The notes under the pieces: model-generated
What the model saw: the letters and a program-made list of their open reading frames with translations, nothing else
Told to the model about the DNA's origin: nothing
Database searches by the model: none
Origin: Apostichopus japonicus
Taxonomy: Eukaryota; Echinodermata; Holothuroidea; Aspidochirotida; Stichopodidae
NCBI RefSeq assembly: GCF_037975245.1
Contig: NC_092576.1
Coordinates: 34,760,611-34,824,610 of the forward strand
DNA: 64,000 nt
Reading direction: 5' to 3'
Translations under genes and position numbers: made by a program
Shown here: positions 32,100 to 44,900 of the stretch, in pieces
Layout: each line of letters opens with the position of its first letter
How positions within the stretch are numbered: the first letter of the stretch is position 1

Positions 32100-32519
32100 C
32101 CAGAGGTTCGAATTTGTCACCTGTATTGAACAATACTATAGTTCTGTTTTTAGTGACGTAATTTGCCTTACTCTATATATCAAACATGGTGCTATCTCAC
32201 TCGAAATCATTATCATTCCTAGCGCAGGACCTCGAAAGCGATACATTGAACCGAATCTGTTAAATGACTTGGAAATAAATGACAAATGAAAAGGAATATT
32301 TATCTATAACTGAAATTGTAATAAGTTGAAAACTCCAAAACAGTGAACAAACTTCCAGTCTCTACCGGGATTTGAGCCCAGGCCCCCGCTGTATGTACGG
32401 ACACCCCCAACTTTCATATTCGGACAACCCTAACTGGGCATTGCGTCTTTGTCATGATAGTATTTATTCCAACGTATTTTGACGGCTACAGAAAGTGATT
32501 TCAAAGCAAGCCGGAATAC

Positions 32520-32567
<48 letters not shown>

Positions 32568-35500
32568 AATGTTACCTAATATTGTCAATGAACCAAAATC
32601 TCAAACTTATTTGAATCAGGAACATGTGTAAGCAACAGATAGGGAAGTCAAAAACAAAATTGGAAGATAAAGCACATGATATAAACCTGCACCTTTTTTC
32701 ATACGGTTAACTCACTTTAACGTGACAAGCAATGAACGAAAATGAAAACAGGCTAAATTGTAAATAAAAAAAATAAACAATGAAGCATTATTAATGTGAA
32801 AGGGGAAGTATGATGTTACTGTTTCATATCTTCTTTTACAGCAACTTCCTTGAAAATTCAACAATTTATAAGCTGTCAGTACGTTTTACATTGAATATAG
32901 ACACGAGTCAACATGGTTTGCGAGAGAAACAGCGTGTCTATAATAAAATATTAATTTTTTAATGGCACTTGAATTCCATATTTTATATCCTAACTTATCA
33001 GCATATATCGACTAATGTTTGACTTTCAAAGACGATTTTTGAAGTATGTATTTTACTTCCCCTTGCAAGCAGGAACTTGCAAAGAAGCCTCATTGGCTTA
33101 TCAAAGCCGCAAGCTGACCAAAGTCATTATCTTAGAATCATTTTTAACGTCTATGGATATGAATTTCTAATTGTCAACAACTCTGTAACTGGACGGCATA
33201 CATTAATCTTGGAGTGACTGCACCGGCGTTAACCAATGGGCTAACACTACTTGTCCTTGCAGAGTTGTAGTAAAACTATTACAGTTGTAAAGTTGTTTAA
33301 AAAACTGTTATTTAATATTCATATGATGTCACGTGCATACAAAACAAAACAATAAAAGAGAACTATGTCGCAGCATTACTTCCAACTAAAATGTGAATGT
33401 CCAATGAAAAGAACATATTCAATTGCTGATCTATTGTTATTCAAACTGAACTGTTACTTTTGTTAAAAGTCAAATTTTTATAGTGAAAATATGATTAATA
33501 ACCGACACTCATCACCAATATTCTCTTGGCAAGATTGCTCAATTTAAAATCAGAGTATAAAACTTACCTAACAATTTGTTTTCCTTTAGTCTACTAAACA
33601 TGATAAAAGAAAACGCACAATTTTAATTGTTCATGCACAAACAGTGAAATAAGTAACAATCGCAGTTTACTATTATAACTGAAATGACCGTGACGAAACA
33701 TGGTTGAAATTGAGCAAGCGCTTGATGATATGGATTGTTGACAATTTTAACTACTTTCGCCTTTGAAATGCTGACGATTATCTTCTTGTCAATGCATGTT
33801 TGTACCAAATCTTCCAACATTTTACTCGCTTAGTATTTTTTCTTTTGTTGTTATTTCTGCAACAAAACGTTTACTCCGATAATTGCATAACTTTAAGATT
33901 CATAGTATCATAATTTATCATATTTATTGAACAAGAACGATTATAAGGAACCACTCACCTGGTGAATTTATGAGTGAGAACCATAAGTCATACAATAAAT
34001 GCTCTCGCAGTTCCAACACATGCACTGATGAGTGGTATATTAACATATGTTTAGCGAAAGTAAAACACTTATTAAAACACCAATTCAAACTTACCTTTGA
34101 AGGAAGCACTTAAGATGGGCAATTGTTACTTGAAGGCGGATATCGATGTAGTGATACAGATAGTGTAGCTTGTTACCGCAACTCGTCAACGAAATTCAAC
34201 ATTTCTTTGACAAGGATACATATACTGATGTCTCCCCCTTGATTATTTCAACTTTTCTTCCCCTTCTTTTCTCGACTGACATATATCGACACGATGACAG
34301 CTACTGCACACTGTTTTCTCCGAAAGTGAAAGATATGATGTCGACAACAAAAGCACAATGGAAATGTACTTTCGTTCGAAACACAATAAAGGTCGGACAA
34401 AACAAGAACGAAATGTTATGACGCTGAGGTTGCTTTCTCCACAGTGTTTATACGTTTGAATAACTAGCTACGGATATGGATGGAGCTACCCCCACCCCCA
34501 CTCCTAGATCCCCGACCCTCCACTCTAGGGAATCATCGCTCCAGCTAGTGAAAGATATGCTGAAATAAAAGCCGAAGCCGTTAACTCTGTATAGGTTCGA
34601 CAGTGTGTTATACGCAAGACGTGTTACAGAACTTCACCGTGACCTATTATAAACCCCAAGGACAGGATTAACCCAAAGCTCGCAGCGATTCGCAATATCT
34701 ATTCTGGAGCAAACATTGTGTGAATTCATTCCGATATTCATTCAACTGTCTTGTGGAGAACCTCCACAACACTCTAATCCCATTGATCAGGAAGGATTAG
34801 ATTCAGAAGGGTAATCAGTTGCCCCTAAGTATTGTTAGAAAGTAAAACTGTAAAACACAAAACTGTAAAAAAACAGAACTGGTTATTGATGTTCTGATTT
34901 CAGTATTCATTTACTGCCTAACTCAAAAGTCTTTTGCCTCACTGATACAAATCTATTCGATGATTCCACAGTGTTTAAGAATATGTTTGAGATTGATTTG
35001 AATTGAATTTGAATTATGTCCACAATCGGAAATTCGGCTTTCCACAGGTCGTAAACGAAAAAGACTAAAAGGAAATAAGAAAAGCAATAGTAAAAGTATC
35101 AATAGACTGCGATATACATACAGTAATACAAACATATATACAGCAAGTCCTAAAATAAGAAACTTATCTTCTCACTTTTGAATTAAATATATGGATAGAA
35201 TTAGGCACACATGATAATCTATAGCGTGGTGGGCGTAAACGCAATCCAGAGCGGTTGTAAATCTAGTGTTCAAACAAAGGGTGTGTTGGGTCCTGCCTGA
35301 TTTTTTATTGATTTTTTATTTATTGAAGACCCTCACATGATACAAGCAGATACAAGCACGATTCCTGATGTCCTCGGAAATACTTTTAATTAACTATGGT
35401 ATTATATAACTAAAACTTGAGATGCAATACCGATTACTATTACGATAGCTATATAGGCGTAAACTAAACTGTTTACAGTGATCCAATGTTAGTAAATTAG

Positions 35501-36638
35501 TAATTTACCTGTGTGGATAACCACAATGCAAGCATACAGCTGGCTAATCATTATTAGCTGAATGAGCTTCAGACAGCTACTTTCAGAAACCAAAAGTAAC
35601 TTTCATATTTGGAAGAAAAAAAATCATTGCCACATGGTCTTGTCCTACGAATTGTGCTATTTAGATCGAAACAGATTCAGATAGAGTGTTAAATATTTAG
35701 TCGTCATTTGCGACATGCGGACGAGTTATGTGTGTCACCAGTGATGGAAAGGTGTAAGAAAAGACCTTTCGCGGACAAAGGGAACCAGTACTGTAGATGT
35801 TTTTTGGGGGAAGCCTCGGACGTCGTTAACTTTCTGGTAGATAACTCTCTCCAGACCTACAGTTATAATTGAAAAGTTAAAATCAAAGACTAATGCTAAT
35901 CACTGGAACTTTGCATGAGTCTTTCTACCAATGACTTAAGAGAGATATAAGTGAATCTAGTAATCACGAAATAACTTTGAAAACGTTTTTCTTTCTTCTA
36001 CTGACTCGAGTAAGTGGATTGTTTTATGTAAGTATTAATGTCTGGAAAGTGTCATTTCCGGTATCTGCAAAGAACATAATGAACATTTAACTTGTTTGTA
36101 TTATTTTACCGTGAGATTGTCATAGTTGTCCAAGGAAAATAATGTGAAAAGGCAGCCCCTCACCCTCCCCCGGTTCACACAAACACCTGTTTTTGTGTTA
36201 TACTTTCATATTGGTATGTGCATGCATGCATTTCTCAATTAAATGTTAATGTTGAAAAGTATGTAGCAGTTTATGCAGGACAAAATATCTCACCTTATGA
36301 AGTAATAGTACACAAAGTTCGATGCATGTATACATTCAGTCACAGTCATCAAATGAGTGATATGTTACCACGAGTAATGTCTTCAGTGTGTCGTTTTTCC
36401 TACAAACCTTTGTCCGAACATGGTAAGTGCATGTCATTTGGCCTTAAAATCACAGTAAAAGACATTGAAGACTCGCCCCAAACCGCGCGGCCATCTGAAA
36501 AAGTTATCTTACTGTTGCTTGCAAGTGACGTTATGTTCGTGTCGCTACAAAATGCAGCCAGTAATGAAACGTGATAACGTGTAATCTTTAGCTGGATCTG
36601 AGATGTTTATCGATGTCTCGTTTGTACATTGTGCTGTG
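32100..36638. other. Intergenic between gene 2 relatives and gene 1; no gene identified
   Basis: Holds candidate gene 1 leader exons at 33.5-34.1 kb. Around 34970-35060 a TTTGAATTGAATTTGAATT stretch looks like a retroelement tail. A 118-codon frame at 36218 has no recognisable similarity. Confidence 0.35.
34095..34130 (-). other. Possible 5' non-coding exon of gene 1
   Basis: The minus strand reads CTTCAAAG/GTAAGT at 34095. Two other donor-like sites lie nearer the start codon, at 33959 (CCAG/GTGAGT) and 33568 (TTAG/GTAAGT). Because the signal-peptide exon begins with an acceptor, at least one upstream untranslated exon must exist, and these are candidates. The 5' limit is a guess. Confidence 0.3.
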
Positions 36639-37963
36639 CAGGGACGTATCCAGGATTTTCCAATAGGGGGGCGCCAGGCATGAATGATCGCCGTCCTGGG
36701 GGATGGGTCTAAGGGGAGGGGTGTACAATTTTGCTTTCAAAGAAGGGCTGAAATGCAAAATGGTGTCATATGCATGGGCGGCGATCCGTACTTCCGAGTG
36801 GCGGGGGGGGGGGATATGACCTTGTTGACTATCTAAGCGTAGCGCCACCATGAGTTGGCGCGAAGCGTACAAGAAAATTTTGGGATTAACAAACCCTCTA
36901 GATGGCCGGAAACGGCACTTCCCGAGGTTTCCAAGCGGCATATACCCAACTTTAAAACAGGGATGTCATGTCCGAAATATCTCATAATCAGGATTCAAAA
37001 TACTTTTTTTTTTTAATTTCGGGTGTTATTTTGGGAAAATTGCCCCTGTCAATCTTGTTTCAGGCGCAACGTTAGAATGTTCAAGAGCTCTGTTATATTA
37101 TTCGATGAAGAAAATGGCCTCATGCAGGCTATTATAGGCCTATACACATGCAATACACAATTGCACATAGTTACATTACTAGGTACCGATTGCTAGGGCA
37201 TCCAGGTGAAACGTGTATTAAGCATTACCCTGGTTACATGAGATTCTCAGCTGTTCGAGGGAACATGTACGTGTGTAGGCCTACTATAGGGCCTATATGA
37301 ATACTATGAGGGTGCATATATGTACTATATCAATACCGTGGGCGCAATAATACATTTTGTTGTTATAGGGCCAATGAAGCCTACAGTCAACTATTTTTGC
37401 TTTATAAAGACGCTTTATTTGAAAAGATCGCACTGCGTTTATGGTAGGCGAGAAATGAAGCTAAAAAAGAGCCGTACATTAACGAAGATGCATAAATGTA
37501 GGCATGAAAATATTCTTATCCCTGGCATTTGGTGGGGGGGGGGATATGGTGCATTACATCCCCTCCACTCATTTTCATGGGGGGATATATCCCCCCTCCA
37601 CCCAGGATCGCCGCCCATGGCCATATGTGATCCATTTTTCGACCTTAATAATAAGCAACATTTCCAGTAAATATGGACACAAAATGCACAATTTAGTATG
37701 GCTGGCATGTCATTTAGTGTTTATAGTGATAATACAAACACAATTACCATCTATGTTTCTAAAACTATTATGCCGCCGAACTTCGCCAGAACCTTTTTTT
37801 TGGCAAACAAAAAATAAAGCATACGGGAGGGGGGGGGGGGGTTGAGCGATCACCGACATCTCACATTTTTTTTTTTTTTTTTTTTTTGCTAAACTTTTTT
37901 TTTTGGTGACGGCCAATAGGGGGGCGCGCGCCTGTTGCGCCCCCCCCCCTGGATACGCCCCTG
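36639..37963. mobile_element. hAT-type element with 5-bp TSD, host of a nested element
   Basis: Ends CAGGGACGTATCCAGG and, inverted, CCTGGATACGCCCCTG, each followed inward by a CCAATAGGGGGGCGCG-like block. CTGTG flanks it directly at 36634-36638 and 37964-37968. It carries GTCCTGGGGGATGGGTCTAA, homologous to the 5578 MITE in reverse. No transposase. The element was split by the insertion at 36773. Confidence 0.75.
36773..37619. mobile_element. Nested hAT-type element with 8-bp TSD
   Basis: Ends CATGGGCGGCGATCC and, inverted, GGATCGCCGCCCATG. Flanks are GTCATATG (36765-36772) and GCCATATG (37620-37627), a 7/8 match of the length expected for hAT. 847 bp long, with no coding capacity seen. Confidence 0.75.
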
Positions 37964-37974
37964 CTGTGGGTATA

Positions 37975-38577
37975 TTGACCGCAGCTGTATGTACTGACTT
38001 AATTTTACACTAGTGTCTAATTACCGACGGTAGCAAGCTATGTGCTTATTTTGTGGGATCGATGGTGGTGTCTACCACTTCTGTTACACCTCATTCGAAA
38101 CTAGGTCAGATTACCGGCATTAGACGTTTCTTTTTGCGCGATTCTTCACACCCTTTAAGTAAATTTGAATAGCCTATAGATAGAGTTACCGTCCAGAACA
38201 TATTGGCTAGACTGAGAAGGCTTTGGCCTATCTCAAAACTCAGATTACTGGCTATGGCCATACTGCTTATGCCATAAGTTGCCAAATGTAAATCGTTGGG
38301 AAAATGTTGCAAATGGGGGCTGTGTTGCATATTTGTACATAATTGTAGATATATTAATAGACTAAAATATGATAAAGCTGTAGTTATGACTAAGGCTTAC
38401 TTAAAGGGTGTGAAGACTCGCGCAAAAAGAAACGTCTAATGCCGGTAATTTGACCTAGTTTCGAATAAGGTGAAGCAAAAGTGTTAAACATCACCATCGA
38501 TCCCAGAAAATACACACAATTTGCTACCGTCGGTAATTAGACACTAGTGTACAGTCAGTACATACAGCTGCGGTCAA
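37975..38577. mobile_element. 603-bp foldback element
   Basis: Arms 37975-38163 and 38396-38577 match inversely at roughly 90%. Examples are TTGACCGCAGCTGTATGTAC, TACACTAGTGTCTAATTACC and AATGCCGGTAATTTGACC-type blocks. The loop is about 230 bp. TA flanks both ends. It lies 11 bp from the end of the hAT element at 37963. Confidence 0.85.
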
Positions 38578-38582
38578 TACTA

Positions 38583-38850
38583 GGCGCGTATCCAGGGGGC
38601 GTTAGGGGCGCCCCCCCCCGGGTAAGAAAAAGAGGAGAAAAAAAAAAGAGAAAGAAAAAAGGGAAAAAGAGGGGGAAAAGGAAGGAGAGGAAGGAAGGGA
38701 AAAGAAAAAGAAGAAAGAGAAAAATGAGAAAAGGAGGGAACAGAAGAAAAACGCCAAGACACCGGGAAGAGAAAGAGGAACAGTGACATAATAACAGCGC
38801 TGATCCCTATTACATATACACAGGGTAGCCAGTGACGGATCGAGGATTAT
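38583..38850. repeat. hAT-like ends and homopurine tract
   Basis: GCGCGTATCCAGGGGGCG at 38583 and CAGTGACGGATCGAGG near 38830 look like hAT ends in the same orientation. Between them, 38625-38765 is nearly pure A/G on the plus strand. Confidence 0.55.
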
Positions 38851-40485
38851 GGAAGGGGCGTGCGCCTCAGCCTACCCCTTACACCAACAACTCCATTTTT
38901 GACGTTTCCATTGTCATAATCCTTGGTAGGATTTCGGCAAAGTATATTCTTGTCTTCTCGAAAGCTGTGAAGGATGTAAACATTGACTGTCTTTATCGCA
39001 AACAGGTCATGGAACATAATTATCCTAGTCTCGTTGCATAATTCATTGCATGCTTGTAACAATAGGTCTATAACAAAGAGATGTGTATTTCAAAAGTTAC
39101 ACATATAAATATAGGAAGCATGCACTGTTTTATGTCAGTAAGCTTAAGCATATAAGAAGTTAAATGCTGTACGTTTGGCTAAGCCCCGACTATCTTCCCT
39201 TAAAGAAAATGATTTAGTGTGTAAACGTAAGTTGGCCGAACGTTTCGATCCTTGCAGGATCTTACTAAGAGGCTAAATGACAAGTAATAGTAACAAAAGG
39301 GACAAAAACACGCACAGAATACAGACATGTTAATGGGCATGGTGAATACACAGAGATTGATGTAAGGGGATTAGTAGACAAGGGATGGAGAGAAGAAAAA
39401 AAGGAAACCAACAGGGGAAGCGGGGAGGTAGGAGATAAACAGTGGAGGGACAACAAGAGGATTAAGGAAAGGGGGTAGGGAATCAACTGGAGAAGGACAA
39501 AGACAGAAAGGTGTGGAGAAAAAAAGGGTAGAAGAGAGCTATGAGAAATGATTTACCCAAATTTCAAGTCGGTAGCATTAGGAAATCATAGGAATCCAGC
39601 TTTTGCTATGATATCGTGTATACCATCTGTTTTCTGAAGTTTCTGAAGTCCTAATTTCACCAGCCGATTATTCATTTTTTCATTACTGGCAATGACATGC
39701 AAGTTCAAAGACTTTAGCAAGTCTATTATTATATCATCAAGCCACATATTTATTCAATCGTTTCACATGTTTCTTGGGGGGGGGGGCTTGGTTATACTTT
39801 CAAACGTCATTTTCTCTTAAATGACCTATTTTTCTTTATGTCAGTATTAGGTTTTCTGACTTTCATAAAGTAACTACCGATTGAGCAGTTAATAAGCTCT
39901 GGTCTCTTTTCAAAAAATCTCCCCTCTGAAAGGTTTGTCCATTTTGTATGTGGGACACGGAATTTTATTCCTGTGGCTTTTATTAGGAATGTTTAAACGG
40001 TATCAACATTTCTAATTTTGACTCAATTAAGCCATTTAATGTCCTTCGGAGGAAGTATGTGTAGAAGACAATATTATACATGCATTTATAAGAAGGTTAA
40101 CACAAAGATGAGTAGAATCATTAAAAATAAATTGTTTCTTGACTGGTTAAATTTATTGGGTATCAAGTGTACTATATTGATCTACTTAATAATGAATAGT
40201 TAAGCAAGACAACTTTGCATTAATTATAATTACATTATGAGAGTGTAAAAGAAGTGACGATTAAATTAGCAAAGCTTACACCTATCAATTAGATTAACTC
40301 ACAGCAAGTACAGTAAAAAGTTAATGTTAACAGCATTATCCCAATGATACAACGAATAATAAACGTGGATACAATTTAGTTAATGTTTAAGTATTCGAAA
40401 TGAGATTTGATGTTGCCTAAGCAGAAGACTAACCATTTCGGTAAAAATAGGGGATTCTTCCTTAATATATAAATATGGTGCGGTG
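38851..40485. other. No gene identified; purine-rich at 39340-39530
   Basis: The plus strand from 39340 to 39530 is strongly purine-biased. Elsewhere no coding or repeat structure was recognised. Confidence 0.35.
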
Positions 40486-40909
40486 ATGTATTAAATGAAA
40501 CACACGCTCTCATGTTTCAGATCCAACAGTGACCAGTGATGTAATTAGTAAAGCACACGTCCTCATATCTCAGATCCAACAGGCTCCTGCGATGTATTAA
40601 ATGAAATATACGCTCCCATGTTGCATACTCAACAGGTACCAGTGTTATACTTAATGAAACACACGCTCTCATGTGTCAGATCCAACAGGCTCCAGTGATG
40701 TATTAAATGAAACACACGCACTCGTGTTTCAGATCCAACAGGGTACATTGATATATTATATGAAACACAAGCTCTCATGTTTCAGATCCAACAGGCTCCA
40801 GTGATGTATTAAATGAAACACACACTCTCGTGTTTCAGATCCAACAGGGTACATTTATATATTATATGAAACACAAGCTTTACTGTTGAAGATCCAACAG
40901 GGTCCATTG
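40486..40909. repeat. Tandem repeat, eight 53-bp units
   Basis: Consensus words ATGTATTAAATGAAACACAC, CTCTCATGTTTCAG and ATCCAACAGGCTCCAGTG recur every 53 bp. Units 5-8 show a higher-order two-unit pattern (ATTAAATG alternating with ATTATATG). Confidence 0.9.
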
Positions 40910-41593
40910 GCGAAGAAATACAGTAAAGGAAAGGGTCTACGTCACATGAGAATTTGATTCTTACCAGGAAATAATTAAATTTATCCGGATGTCGTCATGT
41001 ATATTTTATAGCGAAAACGACCATTTAACGGATGTATAACTTCCGTGAAGAGGTTATAAAACATGAAAAAGAGTTCTCCTTTCGATAAGATTTGGGATAA
41101 CAGTTTCTGAATTACACGACTTAATAAGCGGTGATCTGTCACCAGGAATGATATAAAAAGATCCGAGTGAAATTGTCTTCATCGCGTTGGTTAACTGCAG
41201 ATTTTCATTTTTAGACGTCTTCTTACCATATTTCACATATACCTTTGTAATTTTTTTCCATCTAGATATATAGTGTTATATAGAGTGAATTTCATACAGG
41301 TTACTGGGTAAACATTATATTACAGGAAATGGTTTGGCTCCATAGGCTATATACAGGCTAGTGTTATGATGTAGAGACTGGTCTTAACGTGTAAGTTCTA
41401 TCATGTATGCTAAATGAAACTATAATTATACACAGTCTTACAAAGTAAATTGTATGTACAGATGTTTTCCGTAAAGCCAGCCCAATAAAGATATATACAG
41501 TTATTTTCAAAGTTCTATTTCTAACGTATGTTCTCTACAACTGACTATATAGAAAGTGTTTGAGTACATCATATTTTACTAAATAGTTAACTA

Positions 41594-41599
41594 TTTATT
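41594..41599 (-). terminator. Candidate poly(A) signal of gene 2
   Basis: An AATAAA hexamer on the minus strand about 280 nt after the TGA stop. It is the nearest canonical hexamer I noticed. In AT-rich DNA this match is weak evidence. Confidence 0.3.
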
Positions 41600-41878
41600 T
41601 GAAAAATGGGCGTGTGTACGTATAGAATTGTTGCAAAGAGTAACCATATTCTAACAGTGCACTTGAAGGTACATGACATGAAATGCAAAAACAGCCATTC
41701 AAAAGGTCTCTACATCTCACGGAGAGTGACCATTTCTCTCCCACGGTGATATGTTGGTTTGAATATTTCTACAAACTGTGGTCAATGCTTATATATACAT
41801 CTTATTTATAATACAGATATGCATGAGCCTTATTAGTAATCAGTTTAGAATCGTCGTTGTTAATCACTGTTAGAACGT

Positions 41879-41931
41879 TCAACGTTTAAAGCTTCGAGCG
41901 AGGAATCGGATGATTAGAAGCAGTGCCTCAG
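41879..41931 (-). CDS. Gene 2 terminal coding exon
   Basis: The last 53 coding nt follow acceptor TTACAG. They complete an Ala codon split across the intron, then encode EALLLIIRFLARSFKR and a TGA stop. The short basic tail after the last membrane segment would be cytoplasmic if topology follows positive-inside. No intracellular signalling domain is encoded. Confidence 0.8.
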
Positions 41932-44900
41932 CTGTAATTATAAAGAAATATGAATGTTCGATGTCATAACACGATATTTCTTTACTTTTATTAAACAGAA
42001 GCTGTCTCAGAATGCACTAAAGAATGATCTCCTAACAAGTAACACAATTTGCAAAATGCGAACACTCTTTTCTAAACTTTGTATTCTTCAATGTTACTCA
42101 ACTTATTGAATAATTGTATTTGCAGCATGCATATGTGTGTCGGTGGCACTAGCGCGTGTTGGAACTTTGGTTTAAAAAAAGTTATACCACGGGGCGACAA
42201 GATTTTCACCTGACAAAAAGATTAAATAACAATTCGCCTATTATAGGAAAGCATGAGCAACATTCATCTGTTTTTTTTTTTCTTTTAAGATTGGTCGGAG
42301 TGTCTTAATAAGATAACAATCGAACACACTTGTCCATTGTATCATAAAAATGTTATGACGATATCGAAGGCAACATGCATTTCTTAATGCATGTGAATAA
42401 GCCTCAGACAAAGAAGAAATATAACAAGAAATATCCATTATTACCAATGGAATATGTGTTTGATTCCTTGATTGCATGAACTTCTTAATTTCGAATAATT
42501 TGTCACGCATGGCGGGATTTATCGTCAGAAATAGTTTACAATATCCCTTTAGGGTTACAGGGCAAATTACTTGCAGACCGAAAACATGCTCAGAGCTCGT
42601 TTCAATGTGATTCGGTTATGTTGAAATTTATTTAAACATTACTCACCTGAGACGATAAATATGATGAAAATATCGAGAACAAAGAGACCAGTATATATTG
42701 CTGCACCGTATTCGGAGCCCACTCGTACAGACACAATCATGATATTTATAAATATCGCAGCCAAAGAAAAAATCTGCAATTAAATCATAATTTTAACAAT
42801 ATAATGAATGTCAGTGACCATTTCTTAGATGAGAAATGAAGAACTAGGGACCAAAATGTGTTCATCACAAGGAATGCTCACTTACTAGTTGTATATAAAC
42901 TTCATATTTAACATATATTCCATTTAGTTTTCTTCTTCTCTTATTGACGGTGATACTAAACAAGTACATATTTGAAACACTTTCATGACGAATGAACGAA
43001 TGAATAAAGTTAGTTAGCCTACATTGGAGACCAAATATTACTTCAAATATAAAGCTACTGCGATATACGTGCTCATTACACTGAATAAATTCCATGAAAG
43101 AAATGTACCTAGGGTAGGCGTTTGCTGTTTAATGTTAGTAATAATAATATCTGAATGATCATGCAACGAAGATGGTGACATGGCTTTGCCTATCTGGACT
43201 CACCTGTAACCTCTGTTCAAATTTATTTTTCATTGGACTGTATTTAGCATGAAGAGTCAGAAACAGAACCGACATCCCGATGGTTGAGAGCTGTGTCAAT
43301 GAGTTATGCCATCCAAGCAGTGTGACCATCACAGTCTGGGTGACCTTCCTGGTCAACTCGATGACCTCCCAGTACCAAAACTGACTCTTGTAATTCTCAC
43401 AGAGAAAATTGAACCAAACTGGGGAGTCAAATTGTCTCCTTACGGTCCCGGTGACCAATGAAGAGGTTTCGTCGATAGAGCTATCATAACTGCAATCGAA
43501 ATCGGCATTAGCTGTAGCTTGTTTGTCTTTGGTATGATATTTTTGTAGCAAAATGAACAGCGACAATGGAAACCCAACAACGTACACCACTGTAGCAATG
43601 TAAGCCACAACATGATAGGAGTCAAGATCTTTACAATTGATGCCGTAATCTGCTCGAAGAAGAGTTAAGGATTCATTGCCGACGCTGTATATTTTGAACG
43701 TAGAGCACGCTGCTGGGTAAACCGCGAAAATGGAATTACAAGTTGGTGTGTACGTCACAAACAGCACAAGAATAACTAAGGTGAACAGTTTTGAAACTGT
43801 CTGTTTGGCCTTTTGTCGAACAGTGAGTGAGAAGAATCCGCACTTCGATATGAAATAGACTGTACAACTTAGGTAAAGGTACGTGATTACTAATACAACT
43901 GGAAATATTAGAACAATTTTAAACTGAAGCAAAGGATTTATCTCAAATTGTTCATTGATGCATTGAGGACGAACAAAAACTTGAAAGAAATCTGCAACCA
44001 CCATCGATAGAAATTCACCGAAAATTAATAGAGGACCTTGCCATTGTACGTTGTGGAAAGTCTCGAATAAATCGCCAATCACTTGATAAAAGCCGAGAAC
44101 AATCTTTATTCTTGACGATAGTTTATCAATCATAGTTCTTTGGTTGCTTATTTTGTTTTTCTTCCAGACAATGAACGAAAGTAGAGCAACGCACGAGAGA
44201 ACAACAAAAAGGAACACTACCAGCACCCATAATTTACTGGGACAAGGATGACAGGAACTCAGAACCGAATAATATCCCGGCCGACATTTGCTACACATCC
44301 AACCGGTGTAACCAGCAGCACAGTTGTCGTTACCATACATTGGAAGACCGTCTTTACTGTCACAACTCCTACTTCGAGGACAACGATAAACAAACGGCAT
44401 AGAATATTCATACTGCATCGTTGTGTTATCATAGTCGTCGTTCTTAGTTTCTAGATTTTTCACAAATTTCAAGTACTGATCTGGTTTTGTATTCGGAAAA
44501 GACCAGTTCCAGTAAAATCCGGGTAGAATTGATATGTAATCTTTAGAACAATTTAAGCCATCGGCGATACAAAGAAAACATTCCCCAAACCGATGCTTTC
44601 GAGCGTAATTTTCTTTACATATACAAGCTCGATAGCCAGCGGATACGTTTTTGTCCGTTCCTTCAGGGCAAACTTTGCATTGGACTAGAGAAGAACCGCC
44701 GCCCTTTTCTACAAAATTTCCATCATTACAGGTTTTGCATTCAATGCTTCCTATTTCGTCTTGGTAAAATCCACCTAATCGTAAAAATGCATAGATTGAT
44801 TTAAGTTCTGGGTAGATTAATTGAACTAGAATGGAAGATCATTTAGTACATCAAGCATCTTAATTTTGAAAAATGTCTTTAAGAGCAGGGCATTAGAAGT

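Noticed and set aside
32340-32400. Minus-strand tRNA-like sequence
   Set aside because: Only a box B-like GGGCTCAAATCCC is convincing; box A and stems do not form.
36218-36574. 118-codon plus-strand frame
   Set aside because: No family resemblance and no splice or promoter support.
42241-42510. 89-codon minus-strand frame in the last intron of gene 2
   Set aside because: It lies between two exons that join in phase without it, has no splice sites of its own and no recognisable domain.
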